Source: Pseudomonas sp. DC1.2
Lineage (GTDB): Bacteria; Pseudomonadota; Gammaproteobacteria; Pseudomonadales; Pseudomonadaceae
Assembly: GCF_034351645.1 (NCBI RefSeq)
Contig: NZ_CP133782.1
Coordinates: 5,734,001 to 5,798,000, forward strand
Reading direction: 5' to 3'
DNA: 64,000 nt
Part shown: piece by piece, positions 31,709-42,247 of the stretch
How the letters are laid out: every line of letters starts with the position of its first letter
Position numbering within the stretch: the first letter of the stretch is position 1
Notes under the pieces: generated by a model
What the model saw: the letters and a program-made list of their open reading frames with translations, nothing else
Databases searched by the model: none
Told to the model about the DNA's origin: nothing
Translations under genes and position numbers: made by a program

Positions 31709-34480
31709 TCAGTGAGCCTCATCCCAGTTGTTGCCTACGCCAACTTCTACCAGTAGTGGCACGTCGAGCTTGGCGGCATTGCTCATGTGTACGCGAATTT
31801 CCTCTCGCACCTGATCGATGAGGTCTTCACGCACTTCCAGCACCAATTCATCGTGTACCTGCAGGATGACTTTGGCGTCCAGGCCTGACGATGTCAGCCA
31901 GTTGTCCACTGCAACCATTGCTTTCTTGATGATATCTGCCGCGGTGCCTTGCATAGGGGCGTTGATCGCTGTGCGTTCGGCACCTTTGCGCAAGGCTGGG
32001 TTTTTGGCGTTGATGTCCGGCAGATATAGGCGGCGACCGAAAATGGTTTCGACGAAGCCCTGCTCTGCGGCCTGGGCGCGGGTGCGCTCCATGTACGCCA
32101 GTACGCCGGGGTAGCGGGCGAAATACCGGTCGATGTAAGCCTGGGACTGTTTGCGATCAACGCCGATTTGCTTGGCCAGGCCAAATGCGCTCATGCCATA
32201 GATCAGGCCGAAGTTGATCGCTTTGGCACTGCGCCGCTGATCGGTGCTGACGTCCGCCAGTTCAACCCCGAAAACTTCGGCTGCCGTGGCCCTGTGTACG
32301 TCCAGATCATTGCGGAAGGCGTGCAGCAAGCCCTCGTCCTTGGCCAGGTGAGCCATGATCCGCAGTTCGATTTGTGAATAGTCCGCCGCCAGCAACTTGT
32401 AGCCTTTTGGCGCAATGAACGCCTGGCGAATCCGTCGGCCTTCAGCGGTACGGATCGGGATGTTTTGCAGGTTCGGATCGCTGGAAGACAAGCGCCCGGT
32501 GGCCGCTACCGCTTGGTGATAAGAGGTGTGGATTCGCCCGGTGCGCGGGTTGATTTGTTCCGGCAGGCGATCGGTGTAGGTGCTTTTCAGCTTACTCATC
32601 GAGCGGTATTGCATCAGCACTTTGGGCAGCGGGTAATCCTGCTCTGCCAGTTCCGCCAGCACCGCTTCTGCCGTCGATGCTTGGCCCTTGGCGGTTTTGC
32701 TGATAATTGGCAGACCGAGCTTTTCGTACAGGATTACGCCCAGTTGCTTGGGCGAGCCCAAGTTGAATTCTTCACCCGCAATGGCAAATGCCTCACGCTC
32801 CAGGGCGACCATTTTCTCGCCCAACTCAACGCTCTGAATGCCCAGCAGGTTGGCGTCGACCAGTGCGCCCTGACGCTCGATTCGCGCCAGCACCGGCACC
32901 AGTGGCATTTCGATTTCGCTCAGGACCTTGCTCAGGCTCGGAATTGCGTTGAGTTTTTCTTGCAAGGTTTGGTGCAGACGCAAGGTCACGTCCGCGTCCT
33001 CGGCGGCATACGGCCCCGCCAGTTCCAGGGAAATCTGATCAAAGGTCAGTTGCTTGGCACCCTTGCCTGCAATGTCCTGGAAGCTGGTGGTGGTGTGGCC
33101 CAAGTACTTGAGCGCCAGGCTGTCCATGTCGTGGCGGGTGGCGGTGGAGTCCAGCACGTAGGATTCGAGCATGGTGTCGAAGGCAATACCTTGTACGGTA
33201 ATGCCGCAGCGCTGATCACCTCCTATGGCGCAGTTGGCCAGGATGTTCATGTCGAACTTGGCGTGTTGGCCAATCTTGAGCTTGCTCGGGTCTTCGAGTA
33301 TCGGCTTCAAGGCCCGCAGAACGGTGTCGCGATCCAGTTGATCAGGCACGCCCATGTAGGAATGGGTCAACGGGATGTAGGCCGCTTCGTTCGCTTGCAC
33401 CGCGAACGACAGGCCCACCAGTTGCGCCTGCTGCGCATCGACGCCGGTGGTTTCGGTGTCGAACGCAAACAACTTGGCATCGCTGAGCTTCTTCAGCCAA
33501 AGGTCGAAATCCACCTGAGTGAGGACAGTGGTGTACTTGAGTTCGTTGTCGACGGTCGGCGTTTCAGCCACCGGTGCGGCCACTTCCTGGCCAGAACGCT
33601 TGGCATCGCGTTGGTTGTCGTCGAACCAGCTCTTGAATTCCAGCAGGGTGTAAAGCTCGGCGAGCTTGTCGTGGTCCGGCTTGCCCATTTTCAGGTCGTC
33701 GAGCTCAACGTCCAGCGGCACATCGATCTTGATGGTCGCTAATTGGTAGGAGAGAAACGCCATCTCCTTGTGCTCTTCGAGCTTGGCCGGCAGGGTCTTG
33801 GCACCGCGAATCGGCAGGCTCGGGACGATATCGAGCTGTGCATACAGCTCGGTCAGGCCGCCGTTCACGCCCACCAGCAGGCCGGAAGCGGTCTTTGGTC
33901 CAATGCCCGGAACGCCGGGAATGTTGTCGGAAGAGTCGCCCATTAGCGCCAGGTAATCGATGATCTGCTCGGGAGCGACGCCGAATTTCTCCTTCACGCC
34001 CTCCACGTCCATGCTGCTTCCGGTCATGGTGTTGACCAAGGTAATGTGCCCGTCAACCAGTTGCGCCATGTCCTTGTCGCCGGTAGAGATGATCACCGGG
34101 CGGTCGGCCGCCGCGCTGCTGCGCGCCAGCGTGCCGATCACGTCATCGGCCTCAACGCCTTCGACGCACAGCAGCGGGAAGCCCAGCGCCATGACACTTT
34201 GGTGCAGTGGCTCGATCTGAACGCGCATCTCGTCGGGCATGCTCGGACGGTTGGCCTTGTATTCGGCGTACATGTCATCGCGAAAGGTCCCACCCTTAGC
34301 GTCGAACACGACGGCGAACGGGCTGTCCGGGTACTGCTTGCGCAGACTCTTGAGCATGTTCAACACACCTTTGACCGCACCGGTCGGCAGGCCTTTTGAG
34401 GTGGTCAGCGGTGGTAGTGCGTGAAAGGCGCGGTACAGGTAAGAAGAACCGTCCACCAGGACGAGGGGGGCTTGGCTCAT
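31709..34480 (-). CDS. polA: DNA polymerase I
   Basis: A 923-aa repair and Okazaki-fragment polymerase. The N-terminal 5'-3' exonuclease domain (1-310) starts [22 protein letters not shown], with metal-site aspartates in [12 protein letters not shown] and [20 protein letters not shown]. The proofreading domain (about 330-530) keeps DTETTGVDA and the later Asp in [11 protein letters not shown]. The polymerase domain has motif [19 protein letters not shown], the O-helix [20 protein letters not shown] and motif [11 protein letters not shown]. All three activities look intact. The ATG at 34480 begins MSQAPLVLV; three extra codons upstream are possible. ErsA lies downstream. Confidence 0.97.
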   Translation of the reverse strand: MSQAPLVLVDGSSYLYRAFHALPPLTTSKGLPTGAVKGVLNMLKSLRKQYPDSPFAVVFDAKGGTFRDDMYAEYKANRPSMPDEMRVQIEPLHQSVMALGFPLLCVEGVEADDVIGTLARSSAAADRPVIISTGDKDMAQLVDGHITLVNTMTGSSMDVEGVKEKFGVAPEQIIDYLALMGDSSDNIPGVPGIGPKTASGLLVGVNGGLTELYAQLDIVPSLPIRGAKTLPAKLEEHKEMAFLSYQLATIKIDVPLDVELDDLKMGKPDHDKLAELYTLLEFKSWFDDNQRDAKRSGQEVAAPVAETPTVDNELKYTTVLTQVDFDLWLKKLSDAKLFAFDTETTGVDAQQAQLVGLSFAVQANEAAYIPLTHSYMGVPDQLDRDTVLRALKPILEDPSKLKIGQHAKFDMNILANCAIGGDQRCGITVQGIAFDTMLESYVLDSTATRHDMDSLALKYLGHTTTSFQDIAGKGAKQLTFDQISLELAGPYAAEDADVTLRLHQTLQEKLNAIPSLSKVLSEIEMPLVPVLARIERQGALVDANLLGIQSVELGEKMVALEREAFAIAGEEFNLGSPKQLGVILYEKLGLPIISKTAKGQASTAEAVLAELAEQDYPLPKVLMQYRSMSKLKSTYTDRLPEQINPRTGRIHTSYHQAVAATGRLSSSDPNLQNIPIRTAEGRRIRQAFIAPKGYKLLAADYSQIELRIMAHLAKDEGLLHAFRNDLDVHRATAAEVFGVELADVSTDQRRSAKAINFGLIYGMSAFGLAKQIGVDRKQSQAYIDRYFARYPGVLAYMERTRAQAAEQGFVETIFGRRLYLPDINAKNPALRKGAERTAINAPMQGTAADIIKKAMVAVDNWLTSSGLDAKVILQVHDELVLEVREDLIDQVREEIRVHMSNAAKLDVPLLVEVGVGNNWDEAH

Positions 34481-34554
34481 GAGCAGGATCAACCTTTTCG
34501 GCGGGTCCGGCGCTAGAATAGCGGGACCGTTGACGACAAAGGGACAAGGTTATC

Positions 34555-34845
34555 ATGCGCACACTAAATCGCCTGTTGCTGGCTGGGTTGTTTGCACTCA
34601 CTCCGTTGGCCGTCATGGCGGCGGACGATGCGCCAACGCCGGAGCCTCAAGTCACGATCCACACGGAAGGGGATAAAGTCATTCAGGAATACCGTCAAAA
34701 CGGTTTTCTGTACGCGATCAAAGTCACGCCCAAGGGCGGAGTACCTTATTTTCTGGTGCGCGCGGACGGCACCGATGCAAACTTCATCCGCTCGGACCAG
34801 CCGGATATGTTGATTCCGTCGTGGAAAATATTTGAGTGGAAGTAG
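34555..34845 (+). CDS. DUF2782 family periplasmic protein
   Basis: A 96-aa protein with a signal peptide (NRLLLAGLFALTPLAVMA) and a small domain typical of DUF2782 (VTIHTEGDKVIQEYRQNGFLY, then IKVTPKGGVPYFLV and IPSWKIFEW at the end). The family sits next to polA and thrB in most Pseudomonas. It has no known function. It is divergent from polA and leads toward thrB with a 59-base gap, so the two may be cotranscribed. Confidence 0.9.
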   Translation: MRTLNRLLLAGLFALTPLAVMAADDAPTPEPQVTIHTEGDKVIQEYRQNGFLYAIKVTPKGGVPYFLVRADGTDANFIRSDQPDMLIPSWKIFEWK

Positions 34846-34904
34846 TTTCTTAATTTCAATCGGCGCCGGCTTAAGGGTTGGCGCCCGTACTGGCAGTTTT
34901 AACC

Positions 34905-35855
34905 ATGTCTGTATTCACCCCGCTGGCTCGGCCCGAGCTGGAAACCTTTCTTGCCCCATACGGGCTCGGCCGCCTGCTTGATTTCCAGGGAATTGCCGCC
35001 GGTAGCGAAAACACTAATTTTTTTATCAGCCTGGAGAAGGGCGAGTTTGTCCTGACCTTGGTCGAGCGTGGTCCGGTGCAGGAAATGCCGTTCTTCATCG
35101 AGCTGCTCGACGTGCTGCACGAGGCTGATTTGCCTGTCCCATATGCCTTGCGCACAACTGACGGCGTGGCTTTGCGTGAGCTGGCCGGTAAACCGGCGCT
35201 GTTGCAACCGCGCCTGGCGGGTAAGCACATCAAGCAAGCCAATGCTCAGCACTGCGTGCAGGTCGGCGAGTTACTAGGGCATTTACATCTGGCGACTCAG
35301 GCCAAGATGATCAAGCGCAAGACCGATCGTGGTCTGGACTGGATGCTGAAAGAGGGCGCGCGGTTAATCTCGCAGCTGAATGCGGGGCAACGCGAACTGC
35401 TGCAACGGGCATTGGACGAGATCAGCGAGCAGAAGACGAAAATCCTCGCCCTGCCGCGGGCCAATATCCACGCTGATCTATTTCGTGACAACGCGATGTT
35501 CGAAGGCACTCACCTGACCGGGTTGATCGACTTCTACAACGCGTGTTCCGGGCCGATGCTCTACGACGTGGCCATCGCCCTGAACGATTGGTGCTCGGAT
35601 GACGCGGGAGTAATCGACGGGCCACGGGCTCGAGCGTTGTTGGGCGCCTATGCGGCGCTAAGGCCGTTCACCGCTGCCGAGGCCCAGCTTTGGCCGACCC
35701 TCTTGCGAGTATCGTGTGTACGGTTTTGGCTGTCGCGGTTGATCGCGGCCGAGTCTTTCGCCGGACAGGACGTGCTGATTCACGATCCGATTGAGTTTGA
35801 GCAGCGTTTGGTGCAACGGCAGAAGGTCAGCACGCCGTTGCCGTTCGCGCTCTAA
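34905..35855 (+). CDS. thrB: Homoserine kinase (APH-fold type)
   Basis: A 316-aa kinase that phosphorylates L-homoserine for threonine synthesis. This is the Pseudomonas type with an aminoglycoside phosphotransferase fold rather than the GHMP fold: GSENTNFFISL near residue 24, the Brenner-like catalytic stretch LPRANIHADLFRDNAMF near 185-200 and GLIDFYNACSGPMLYDVAI (metal-binding Asp). The ATG at 34905 begins MSVFTPLARPEL, the usual family start; a TTG nine codons upstream is open but less likely. No threonine leader peptide is seen. Order DUF2782-thrB matches PA5494-PA5495. Confidence 0.92.
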   Translation: MSVFTPLARPELETFLAPYGLGRLLDFQGIAAGSENTNFFISLEKGEFVLTLVERGPVQEMPFFIELLDVLHEADLPVPYALRTTDGVALRELAGKPALLQPRLAGKHIKQANAQHCVQVGELLGHLHLATQAKMIKRKTDRGLDWMLKEGARLISQLNAGQRELLQRALDEISEQKTKILALPRANIHADLFRDNAMFEGTHLTGLIDFYNACSGPMLYDVAIALNDWCSDDAGVIDGPRARALLGAYAALRPFTAAEAQLWPTLLRVSCVRFWLSRLIAAESFAGQDVLIHDPIEFEQRLVQRQKVSTPLPFAL

Positions 35856-35857
35856 AA

Positions 35858-35927
35858 GCGTCGCGAGCAGACTCGCTCACCACCGGACTCGTGCGGTCGG
35901 TGGGGAGCGAGCCTGCTCGCGAATGGG
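35858..35927. repeat. REPIN (inverted pair of REP units)
   Basis: TCGCGAGCAG-A-CTCGCTC and GAGCGAGCCTGCTCGCGA are nearly exact complements flanking a C/G-rich centre. The second unit shares its core with the single REP near 8911. It separates the convergent thrB and znuA genes. Confidence 0.85.
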
Positions 35928-35945
35928 GCGCCCCAAATGTCTGGG

Positions 35946-36875
35946 TTACAACGACTCCAGACACCCGGCCAAATCATTTCCTAACTTTTCCAGCACCTGC
36001 TCATAGCCCCGAGCAGTCGCCGGCGTGTACCCGCCCAGGGCATCCAGCTCCGCCAGTTTCACCGGCAGGCCAGCGACCAGCGTTTCTGCCAGGCGTGGGC
36101 GCAAGGGTGGTTCGCTGAACACGCAGGTCTTGCCCACGTCCTGCAAGCGCGTGCGCATCGCGGCGACGTGCTGTGCGCCCGGCTGGACTTCGGCGGCAAC
36201 ACTGAACACGCCGGTATGCTTGAGGCCATACGCGTCTTCGAAGTAGTCGAAGGCTTCATGAAACACGAAGTAAGGTTTGTCTGCGACGCCTGCCAGACGG
36301 GCCTTCAGACGCAGATCCAACGCGTCCAGACGCTCATCGAAAGCCTTAAGGTTGCTCTGATAACGCGTGGCGTTGGCGGGATCTACTGCACTAAGGTCGG
36401 CAGCCATCTTCGTGGCAATTACCCGAGCGTTGATCGACGACAACCACAAATGTGCGTCCAGGGTGCCAGGACGGTGATCATGATCATGCTCGTCGGCCTC
36501 TTCAGCATGCGACTGGCTGTCTTGTGCGAAATGGCGCAGCTTCAGGTCAGGCAAATCCTGCACGGCTACGGTTGGCAAGGTACGACCTTTCAGCACGCGT
36601 GGCAGGAATCCTTCCATGTCGGGGCCGATCCAGTAAAAGAGTTCTACCGATTGCACCTTCCGCACGTCGGAAGGGCGCAGCGCATAGTTATGAGGCGAGG
36701 CGCCGGGAGGCAGCAGAACTTCCGGAATTGCGATGCCATCCTGTACCGCGGCGGCGATCAGTTGCAGCGGCTTGATGCTGGTTAGCACTTTGACCTCCGC
36801 CTGCGCGGCGCCAATCATCAGGAAACTTGCGACAAATGCAACAAAGATAGAAAAAAGTCGGGACACGATGACCAC
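35946..36875 (-). CDS. znuA: Zinc ABC transporter substrate-binding protein ZnuA
   Basis: A 309-aa periplasmic zinc-binding protein. The signal peptide ends AAQA-E. Zinc ligands are H62 (GASPHNYAL), H142 (TLDAHLWLS) and H206 (FVFHEAFDYF), with the fourth acidic or histidine ligand later. A His-rich loop at residues 123-134 (HAEEADEHDHDH) is the usual zinc-gathering loop. Its promoter faces zur in a 57-base divergent gap with a Zur-like site. The last Cys (LAGCLESL) is normal. Confidence 0.94.
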   Translation of the reverse strand: MVIVSRLFSIFVAFVASFLMIGAAQAEVKVLTSIKPLQLIAAAVQDGIAIPEVLLPPGASPHNYALRPSDVRKVQSVELFYWIGPDMEGFLPRVLKGRTLPTVAVQDLPDLKLRHFAQDSQSHAEEADEHDHDHRPGTLDAHLWLSSINARVIATKMAADLSAVDPANATRYQSNLKAFDERLDALDLRLKARLAGVADKPYFVFHEAFDYFEDAYGLKHTGVFSVAAEVQPGAQHVAAMRTRLQDVGKTCVFSEPPLRPRLAETLVAGLPVKLAELDALGGYTPATARGYEQVLEKLGNDLAGCLESL

Positions 36876-36893
36876 TCGAAGAGGCGAGAACGG

Positions 36894-36906
36894 GTAACAT
36901 AATAAC
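36894..36906. promoter_or_regulatory. Candidate Zur box in the znuA-zur gap
   Basis: GTAACATAATAAC is an AT-rich, imperfectly palindromic 13-mer in the short gap between the divergent znuA and zur genes. Known Zur sites resemble GTTATAATATAAC; the match is partial. Position is ideal for repressing both directions when zinc is sufficient. Confidence 0.5.
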
Positions 36907-36932
36907 GTCTCTCACAACACGCGTCGCCGCTC

Positions 36933-37415
36933 ATGCCTAAAACACCGATTGCCAGCCGTCCCCACGACCACTCTCATTGCGTCCACAGCGCCTTGTCTGA
37001 GGCCGATGCTTTGTGCGCACGTCAGGGGCTGCGCCTGACTGCCTTGCGCCGACGGGTGCTGGAACTGGTCTGGCAGAGTCACAAGCCGCTGGGTGCCTAC
37101 GACATTCTGGCGGTGCTCAGCGAGCAGGATGGCCGCCGCGCGGCACCACCGACGGTTTACCGTGCGCTGGATTTTCTGCTGGAAAACGGCTTTGTACACC
37201 GCATCTCTTCCTTGAATGCGTTCGTTGGTTGCAATCATCCGGAACACGCCCACCAAGGCCAGTTCCTGATCTGCCGCCAGTGCAACGCCGCCATCGAACT
37301 CGAACAGAAAGCCATCAGTGACGCGATCATCTTCAGCGCCAAGGATGTTGGATTTGTCGTCGAAGCCCAAACTGTTGAAGTGGTCGGGCTCTGCTCGGGT
37401 TGCCAGGGGGCTTGA
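36933..37415 (+). CDS. zur: Zinc uptake regulator Zur (Fur family)
   Basis: A 160-aa Fur-family repressor (also called Np20 in Pseudomonas). The DNA-binding helix region is [27 protein letters not shown] and [19 protein letters not shown]; the zinc sites are made by C-x2-C pairs (ICRQC and LCSGC) with [13 protein letters not shown] supplying histidines. It shuts off znu genes when zinc is bound. It is divergent from znuA and overlaps znuC by one base (TGATG), so repressor and transporter genes are cotranscribed and auto-repressed. Confidence 0.94.
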   Translation: MPKTPIASRPHDHSHCVHSALSEADALCARQGLRLTALRRRVLELVWQSHKPLGAYDILAVLSEQDGRRAAPPTVYRALDFLLENGFVHRISSLNAFVGCNHPEHAHQGQFLICRQCNAAIELEQKAISDAIIFSAKDVGFVVEAQTVEVVGLCSGCQGA

Positions 37416-38200
37416 TGAGCAACGCGCTGATCCGTCTGGAGCAGGTGACTGTCACGTTCGCCGGGCAAGCCGTGCTGGATAACATCGCGCTGAGCGTCGA
37501 GCCAGGGCAGATCGTGACCCTGATTGGCCCCAACGGCGCCGGCAAGACGACCTTGGTGCGCGCCGTGCTTGGCCTGTTGAAGCCGGACAGTGGCAGTGTC
37601 TGGCGCAAGCCCAAGCTGCGCGTGGGTTATATGCCGCAAAAGCTTCATGTCGACCCGACATTGCCGCTGTCGGTGCTGCGTTTTTTGCGGCTGGTGCCGG
37701 GTGTAGACCGCGTGCGAGCGTTGGCAGCACTCAGGGAAGTCGGTGCCGAACACGTGATCGACAGCCCGGTGCAAAGCGTTTCTGGCGGCGAAATGCAGCG
37801 GGTACTGCTGGCTCGGGCGCTGTTGCGCGAGCCTGAATTATTGGTGCTCGACGAGCCTGTGCAAGGCGTTGATGTGGCCGGTCAGGCCGAGCTTTATAGC
37901 CTGATCACGCGCCTGCGGGACCGTCATGGTTGCGGCGTGTTGATGGTGTCCCACGATTTGCACCTGGTGATGAGCACCACCGACCAGGTGGTTTGCCTCA
38001 ATCGTCACGTTTGCTGCTCGGGACATCCAGAGCAGGTCAGCAACGATCCAGCTTTCGTCGAACTGTTCGGAAAGAACGCACAAAGCCTGGCGATTTATCA
38101 CCACCATCACGACCACGCCCACGACCTGCATGGCGCCGTGGTAAGCACGGCCTCGACGGCCCAACCCCACGTTCATGGAGATAGCTGCAAGCATGGCTGA
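37415..38200 (+). CDS. znuC: Zinc ABC transporter ATPase ZnuC
   Basis: A 261-aa ATPase. Walker A is GPNGAGKTT near residue 38, signature [14 protein letters not shown] near 130 and Walker [13 protein letters not shown] near 150. The C-terminal 35 residues are His/Asp-rich ([12 protein letters not shown] and [10 protein letters not shown]), which may bind zinc and adjust transport. The ATG overlaps the zur stop by one base and its own TGA lies inside the first codons of znuB (8-base overlap), so translation is coupled. Confidence 0.94.
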   Translation: MSNALIRLEQVTVTFAGQAVLDNIALSVEPGQIVTLIGPNGAGKTTLVRAVLGLLKPDSGSVWRKPKLRVGYMPQKLHVDPTLPLSVLRFLRLVPGVDRVRALAALREVGAEHVIDSPVQSVSGGEMQRVLLARALLREPELLVLDEPVQGVDVAGQAELYSLITRLRDRHGCGVLMVSHDLHLVMSTTDQVVCLNRHVCCSGHPEQVSNDPAFVELFGKNAQSLAIYHHHHDHAHDLHGAVVSTASTAQPHVHGDSCKHG

Positions 38201-38981
38201 TTTTCTGCTCTACGCCCTGCTTGCAGGTCTTGCATTGGCGCTGGTCGCGGGTCCTTTGGGGTCATTCGTGGTCTGGCGGCGCATGGCCTACTTTGGCGAT
38301 ACCCTGTCCCACGCGGCGTTGCTGGGTGTTGCCTTGGGCTTTCTGCTGGATGTCAGCCCAACGGTTGCCGTTACCGTCGGCTGCCTGTTGTTGGCGGTGT
38401 TGTTGGTGACCTTGCAACAGCGCCAACCGCTGGCGTCTGACACGCTTTTGGGAATTCTCGCACCGAGCACGCTCTCTCTCGGGCTGGTGGTACTAAGCTT
38501 CATGCATGAAGTGCGAATCGACCTGATGGCCTATCTCTTTGGCGACTTGCTGGCGATCAGCCCTACCGACCTGGCCTGGATCCTCGGCGGTAGTGCGGCG
38601 GTGCTGGCATTGCTGGTAGCGTTGTGGCGGCCACTGCTGGCGATCACTGTGCATGAAGAGCTGGCCACCGTAGAAGGTTTGCCGGTCGCCGCGCTGCGTC
38701 TGACCCTGATGCTGTTGATCGCGGTGGTGATTGCGGTGGCGATGAAAATCGTCGGCGTGTTGCTGATTACTTCATTGCTGATCATCCCTGCTGCTGCGGC
38801 ACAACGTCACGCCCGCTCGCCGGAACAGATGGCGTTGGGCGCGAGCCTGCTGGGCATGCTCGCGGTGTGTGGCGGTTTGGCGCTGTCATGGTTCAAAGAC
38901 ACCCCGGCGGGCCCGTCGATTGTGGTCACGGCCGCCGCGCTGTTTCTGCTGAGTTTTGTCCTGCCTCGTCGAGGGGTGTAG
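38193..38981 (+). CDS. znuB: Zinc ABC transporter permease ZnuB
   Basis: A 262-aa inner-membrane permease of the ABC-3 family with about eight helices. Family motifs are [31 protein letters not shown] near residues 20-50 and the later [20 protein letters not shown] near 190, which is the ATPase contact and metal path region. It starts within znuC (8-base overlap). A lipoprotein gene follows after 37 bases on the same strand. Confidence 0.94.
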   Translation: MADFLLYALLAGLALALVAGPLGSFVVWRRMAYFGDTLSHAALLGVALGFLLDVSPTVAVTVGCLLLAVLLVTLQQRQPLASDTLLGILAPSTLSLGLVVLSFMHEVRIDLMAYLFGDLLAISPTDLAWILGGSAAVLALLVALWRPLLAITVHEELATVEGLPVAALRLTLMLLIAVVIAVAMKIVGVLLITSLLIIPAAAAQRHARSPEQMALGASLLGMLAVCGGLALSWFKDTPAGPSIVVTAAALFLLSFVLPRRGV

Positions 38982-39018
38982 ACTTGCTCGTTTTTTGCGC
39001 AAATAGAGAGTCGCAGGA

Positions 39019-39732
39019 ATGAAGTTGTTCGCCTCCCGTTATCTGCTCCTTGTCGCATTTTCCCTGCTGCTAGGTGCTTGCCAAAGTACGCCGCCGGCTC
39101 CCGAAGCCCCTGACGTGCGGGCTGCTGCCATCGCGCAGTTGGAGCAGAACCTTGCCAGCAGCGAGCTGGCCACCGCCGAAGATCAATTGGCGGCCTTGCA
39201 GGCCGAATCGCCCAATGATCCGTCGCTGGTCCAATACCAGCGGCAATTGGCCGAAGCCTATCTGCAACGCAGTCAAATCGTGCTGCAAAAAGGTGACGTG
39301 AATGCCGCCGCCACCGCACTGAGCCGCGCGCGGGTATTGATGCCCAAGGCCCCGGCGCTGACGGGCGGCGTCAACAACGCTATCGTCAATGCGCGCAAGG
39401 CTGAGCTGGATCGTGCCGAAGCGGCGCTCATGGCGGCCGAAGCCAAACCCGCGGCAAAAGTCATCGACCCAACGGCTGAAAGCACCACTGTTGCCTTGAA
39501 CCTCAGCGATATGGGGCAACTACGGCGTCAACTGGATGCGATCGCCGCCGATGTGGTGAATTACCAATGCGACGTCAGCATTCAGGCGCCGCGCACGCAG
39601 GATTACCCGTGGTTGGCGACGCTGCTGACCAAGCGGGTGAAAAAGCTCGATTCGGATTTCGACTTGAAGCTTGAGAAGCAGATCCTGCGCAACGTTCCCG
39701 CGCAGGTGGTGCTGAGTCCGCGTAAGCCCTAA
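39019..39732 (+). CDS. Hypothetical lipoprotein with tetratricopeptide-like helices
   Basis: A 237-aa protein with lipobox L-G-A-C (C21, LLLGACQST). Residues 35-150 are helical and Ala/Leu/Gln-rich, with TPR-like repeats (AEDQLAALQAESPNDPSLVQYQRQLAEAYLQRSQ and GDVNAAATALSRARVLMPKAPAL). The C-terminal part (MGQLRRQLDAIAADVVNYQCDVSI, DYPWLATLLTKRVKKLD) may be a binding domain. It corresponds by position to PA5502 of P. aeruginosa, of unknown function. An AGGA ribosome site is present. It may be cotranscribed with znuB, so a zinc-related role is possible but unproven. Confidence 0.75.
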   Translation: MKLFASRYLLLVAFSLLLGACQSTPPAPEAPDVRAAAIAQLEQNLASSELATAEDQLAALQAESPNDPSLVQYQRQLAEAYLQRSQIVLQKGDVNAAATALSRARVLMPKAPALTGGVNNAIVNARKAELDRAEAALMAAEAKPAAKVIDPTAESTTVALNLSDMGQLRRQLDAIAADVVNYQCDVSIQAPRTQDYPWLATLLTKRVKKLDSDFDLKLEKQILRNVPAQVVLSPRKP

Positions 39733-39734
39733 AA

Positions 39735-39815
39735 GCAGCGCGCTCCTACATTGGATGAAAGGCTGAGCACACATCGGTGGTCAGCCCCAAACATGCCAGG
39801 AGCGAGCCTGCTAAA
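39735..39815. repeat. Degenerate REPIN
   Basis: GCGCGCTCCTACA at the left and CCAGGAGCGAGCCTGCT at the right resemble the ends of Pseudomonas REP units, with an imperfect stem and a shared central GGCTGA/TCAGCC pairing. It separates the lipoprotein from the convergent katE gene. Confidence 0.55.
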
Positions 39816-39843
39816 GAACGCACTTGTCGTCAGTTAAAGAGCT

Positions 39844-41982
39844 TTAAGCCGGAATCGCCTTGGCCTTAGGCTCCCTGTCCCACACTCGATGCTGTTCAAT
39901 CGCTGCAAAGAACGCTTTGAACAGTTTGGCGTCCGTCCCAACGATCAGCCCTGCGTCCGCGTCCAGCTTCAAGACCTCCAGCAACTGCTTGGCCTCGCCG
40001 TGCAAGGCGATGGCCTTCAAGTGCTTGTACGCTTCAAGCAGGTAGTGCAACGCCACGCCATCACCGCTCAACGCCTTGATCGACGCTGCGCCGCCGGGAA
40101 CGAATACGGCGTCGAACGCCACGGAAGGCAAGCCTTCCATCGAGGCATCCACCGCCAGCGAATGACCGTCGGCGGTTTTCACGGGGGCTGACGTAGGACC
40201 GAGAAGTTTGGCGTGAGCGCCTTGCGCTGCCAGCGCTTTCTTCAATGCTTCAATCGCTGCACCGTCAACACCGTTGGCCGCCAGAATCGCCACTTTCCGA
40301 GTTTTGATATTGCCGGGGAGGAGGTTGGCCTGACTCAGTGCCGGCGAGCGATCCAGTGAGGTTTTACGCACCTCAATGGTGGCGGCTTTGGGCGCTGGCA
40401 ACCCTAAATTGTCAGCGACACGCCGGGCCAATTCCAGATCGATGTTGGCCAGAATCTCATTCACCTGCCGCGCGCGGATGAACTCGCGCTCAACCTTGCC
40501 TAACTCAAAGCTGTACGCCGAGATGATGTGTTCCTGCTCGTGCTTGCTCATGCTGTGGAAGAACAACCGCGCCTGGGAGAAGTGGTCGCTGAATGACTCA
40601 CTGCGCTGACGGATCTTGTTGGCATCGATGCGTTCCGGGTAACTCTCGAAGCCGCCGTCACGTACCGCAGGCGGGGTTTCTTTCGGCCAGCCACCATCAA
40701 TCGAGTTGGGCTCGTAGGACGCGCGCCCCTTATCGATAGTGGTCCGGTGCAGGGCATCACGCTGACCGTTGTGCATCGGCGTTAGCGTGCGGTTGATCGG
40801 AATCTCGTGAAAGTTCGGACCACCTAGTCGGCTGATCTGCGTATCGGTGTAGGAAAATAGGCGGCCTTGCAGCAACGGATCATTGGAGAAGTCGATGCCC
40901 GGCACGATATGCCCTGGGCAAAAGGCAACTTGCTCGGTTTCGGCGAAGAAGTTATCCGGGTTGCGGTTGAGCACCATTTTGCCCAGCGGTGTAATGGGTA
41001 CGACCTCTTCCGGGATCAGTTTGGTCGGGTCGAGGATGTCGAAGTCGAAGGTGTGCTCGTCTTTCTCTTCGATGATTTGTACGCCCAGTTCCCACTCCGG
41101 GTAGTCGCCCATCTCGATCGATTCCCAGAGGTCACGACGGTGGAAGTCGGTGTCTTTGCCCGCGAGTTTTTGCGCTTCATCCCACACCAGCGAGCAGGTG
41201 CCGGCGGTGGGACGCCAGTGAAATTTGACGAAGCGCGATGTGCCCTCGGCATTGATCAAGCGGAAGGTGTGAATACCGAAGCCTTGCATGCTGCGCAGAC
41301 TTTTCGGGATTGCCCGGTCAGACATGGTCCAGATCACCATGTGCGCGGACTCCGGCACCAGGGAAACGAAGTCCCAGAAGGTATCGTGGGCCGAGCCGCC
41401 GGTAGGTATTTCGTTATGCGGCTCGGGTTTCACCGCGTGTACAAAGTCCGGAAACTTGATCGCGTCCTGAATGAAAAACACCGGCATGTTGTTGCCCACC
41501 AGGTCGAAGTTGCCTTCGTCGGTAAAGAACTTCACGGCGAAACCGCGTACATCGCGCACGGTATCGCCGGACCCGCGTGGGCCCTGCACGGTAGAAAAAC
41601 GGGTGAAGACCGGAGTCTTTTTCCCCGGATCCTGTAGGAATCCAGCTTTGCTCAGTGCCGAGTGATTTTCATACGTCTGAAAGTAGCCATGGGCGCCAGT
41701 GCCGCGCGCATGGACGATGCGCTCCGGAATACGCTCGTGGTCAAAGTGCGTGATTTTTTCACGCATGATGAAGTCTTCTAGCAACGATGGCCCGCGGGCA
41801 CCGGCTTTCAAGGTGTTCTGGTTGTCCGAGACCTTCACGCCCTGGTTAGTGCGCAGGGCCTGTTCAGTGGCGTCGGAGCGGAACTGTTCCAGGCTTTCAA
41901 GCTTGGCGTTGGTGTTGCTGCGGTCCAGGGTGTCTGTTCCAGCCAGAGCGCTTTTTGGGGTGGCAGGCTTCTTGGTACTCAT
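39844..41982 (-). CDS. katE: Large-subunit monofunctional catalase (HPII type)
   Basis: A 712-aa clade 2 heme catalase that breaks down hydrogen peroxide, usually under RpoS. The heme pocket has catalytic H91 ([13 protein letters not shown]), the Asn in [15 protein letters not shown] and proximal Tyr in [14 protein letters not shown]. The C-terminal 150 residues form the DJ-1/PfpI-like domain of large catalases ([31 protein letters not shown]). The ATG at 41982 starts [10 protein letters not shown] and has GAGGAG upstream; an upstream ATG is not needed. The N-terminal arm (residues 1-75) is of normal length. It is divergent from metN across 265 bases. Confidence 0.95.
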   Translation of the reverse strand: MSTKKPATPKSALAGTDTLDRSNTNAKLESLEQFRSDATEQALRTNQGVKVSDNQNTLKAGARGPSLLEDFIMREKITHFDHERIPERIVHARGTGAHGYFQTYENHSALSKAGFLQDPGKKTPVFTRFSTVQGPRGSGDTVRDVRGFAVKFFTDEGNFDLVGNNMPVFFIQDAIKFPDFVHAVKPEPHNEIPTGGSAHDTFWDFVSLVPESAHMVIWTMSDRAIPKSLRSMQGFGIHTFRLINAEGTSRFVKFHWRPTAGTCSLVWDEAQKLAGKDTDFHRRDLWESIEMGDYPEWELGVQIIEEKDEHTFDFDILDPTKLIPEEVVPITPLGKMVLNRNPDNFFAETEQVAFCPGHIVPGIDFSNDPLLQGRLFSYTDTQISRLGGPNFHEIPINRTLTPMHNGQRDALHRTTIDKGRASYEPNSIDGGWPKETPPAVRDGGFESYPERIDANKIRQRSESFSDHFSQARLFFHSMSKHEQEHIISAYSFELGKVEREFIRARQVNEILANIDLELARRVADNLGLPAPKAATIEVRKTSLDRSPALSQANLLPGNIKTRKVAILAANGVDGAAIEALKKALAAQGAHAKLLGPTSAPVKTADGHSLAVDASMEGLPSVAFDAVFVPGGAASIKALSGDGVALHYLLEAYKHLKAIALHGEAKQLLEVLKLDADAGLIVGTDAKLFKAFFAAIEQHRVWDREPKAKAIPA

Positions 41983-42247
41983 CAGTCGTAAACTCCTCGT
42001 TGCGATTCCCGCCGTAGCCAGGACTCTTGAGCAATTCCCCAGGCACGGCACCGGGGGCGTTTTCGAGTTGCCTAATGAGTGACTGATGAGGTTTTCAGCC
42101 GTTCCTTTTTTCTGACCTTTGATCGCGTTATTGCCAAATGGCAGGTTGATTGCGAAATAAATGCTAAGAACCTCTATACGGACAGGCTAAAATGCGCGCC
42201 CGGCTAACCGCTGATCCTTTTCTAACGCGCCCCACAAGGTTCGCTAC
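41983..42247. promoter_or_regulatory. Divergent promoter region katE / metN
   Basis: This gap must hold both promoters. An inverted repeat TGCCA-AA-TGGCA occurs at 42132-42143, and an AT-rich segment with TATAC-like hexamers lies near 42170-42190, about 65 bases before metN. I saw no S-box or other riboswitch. No assignment is certain. Confidence 0.4.
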
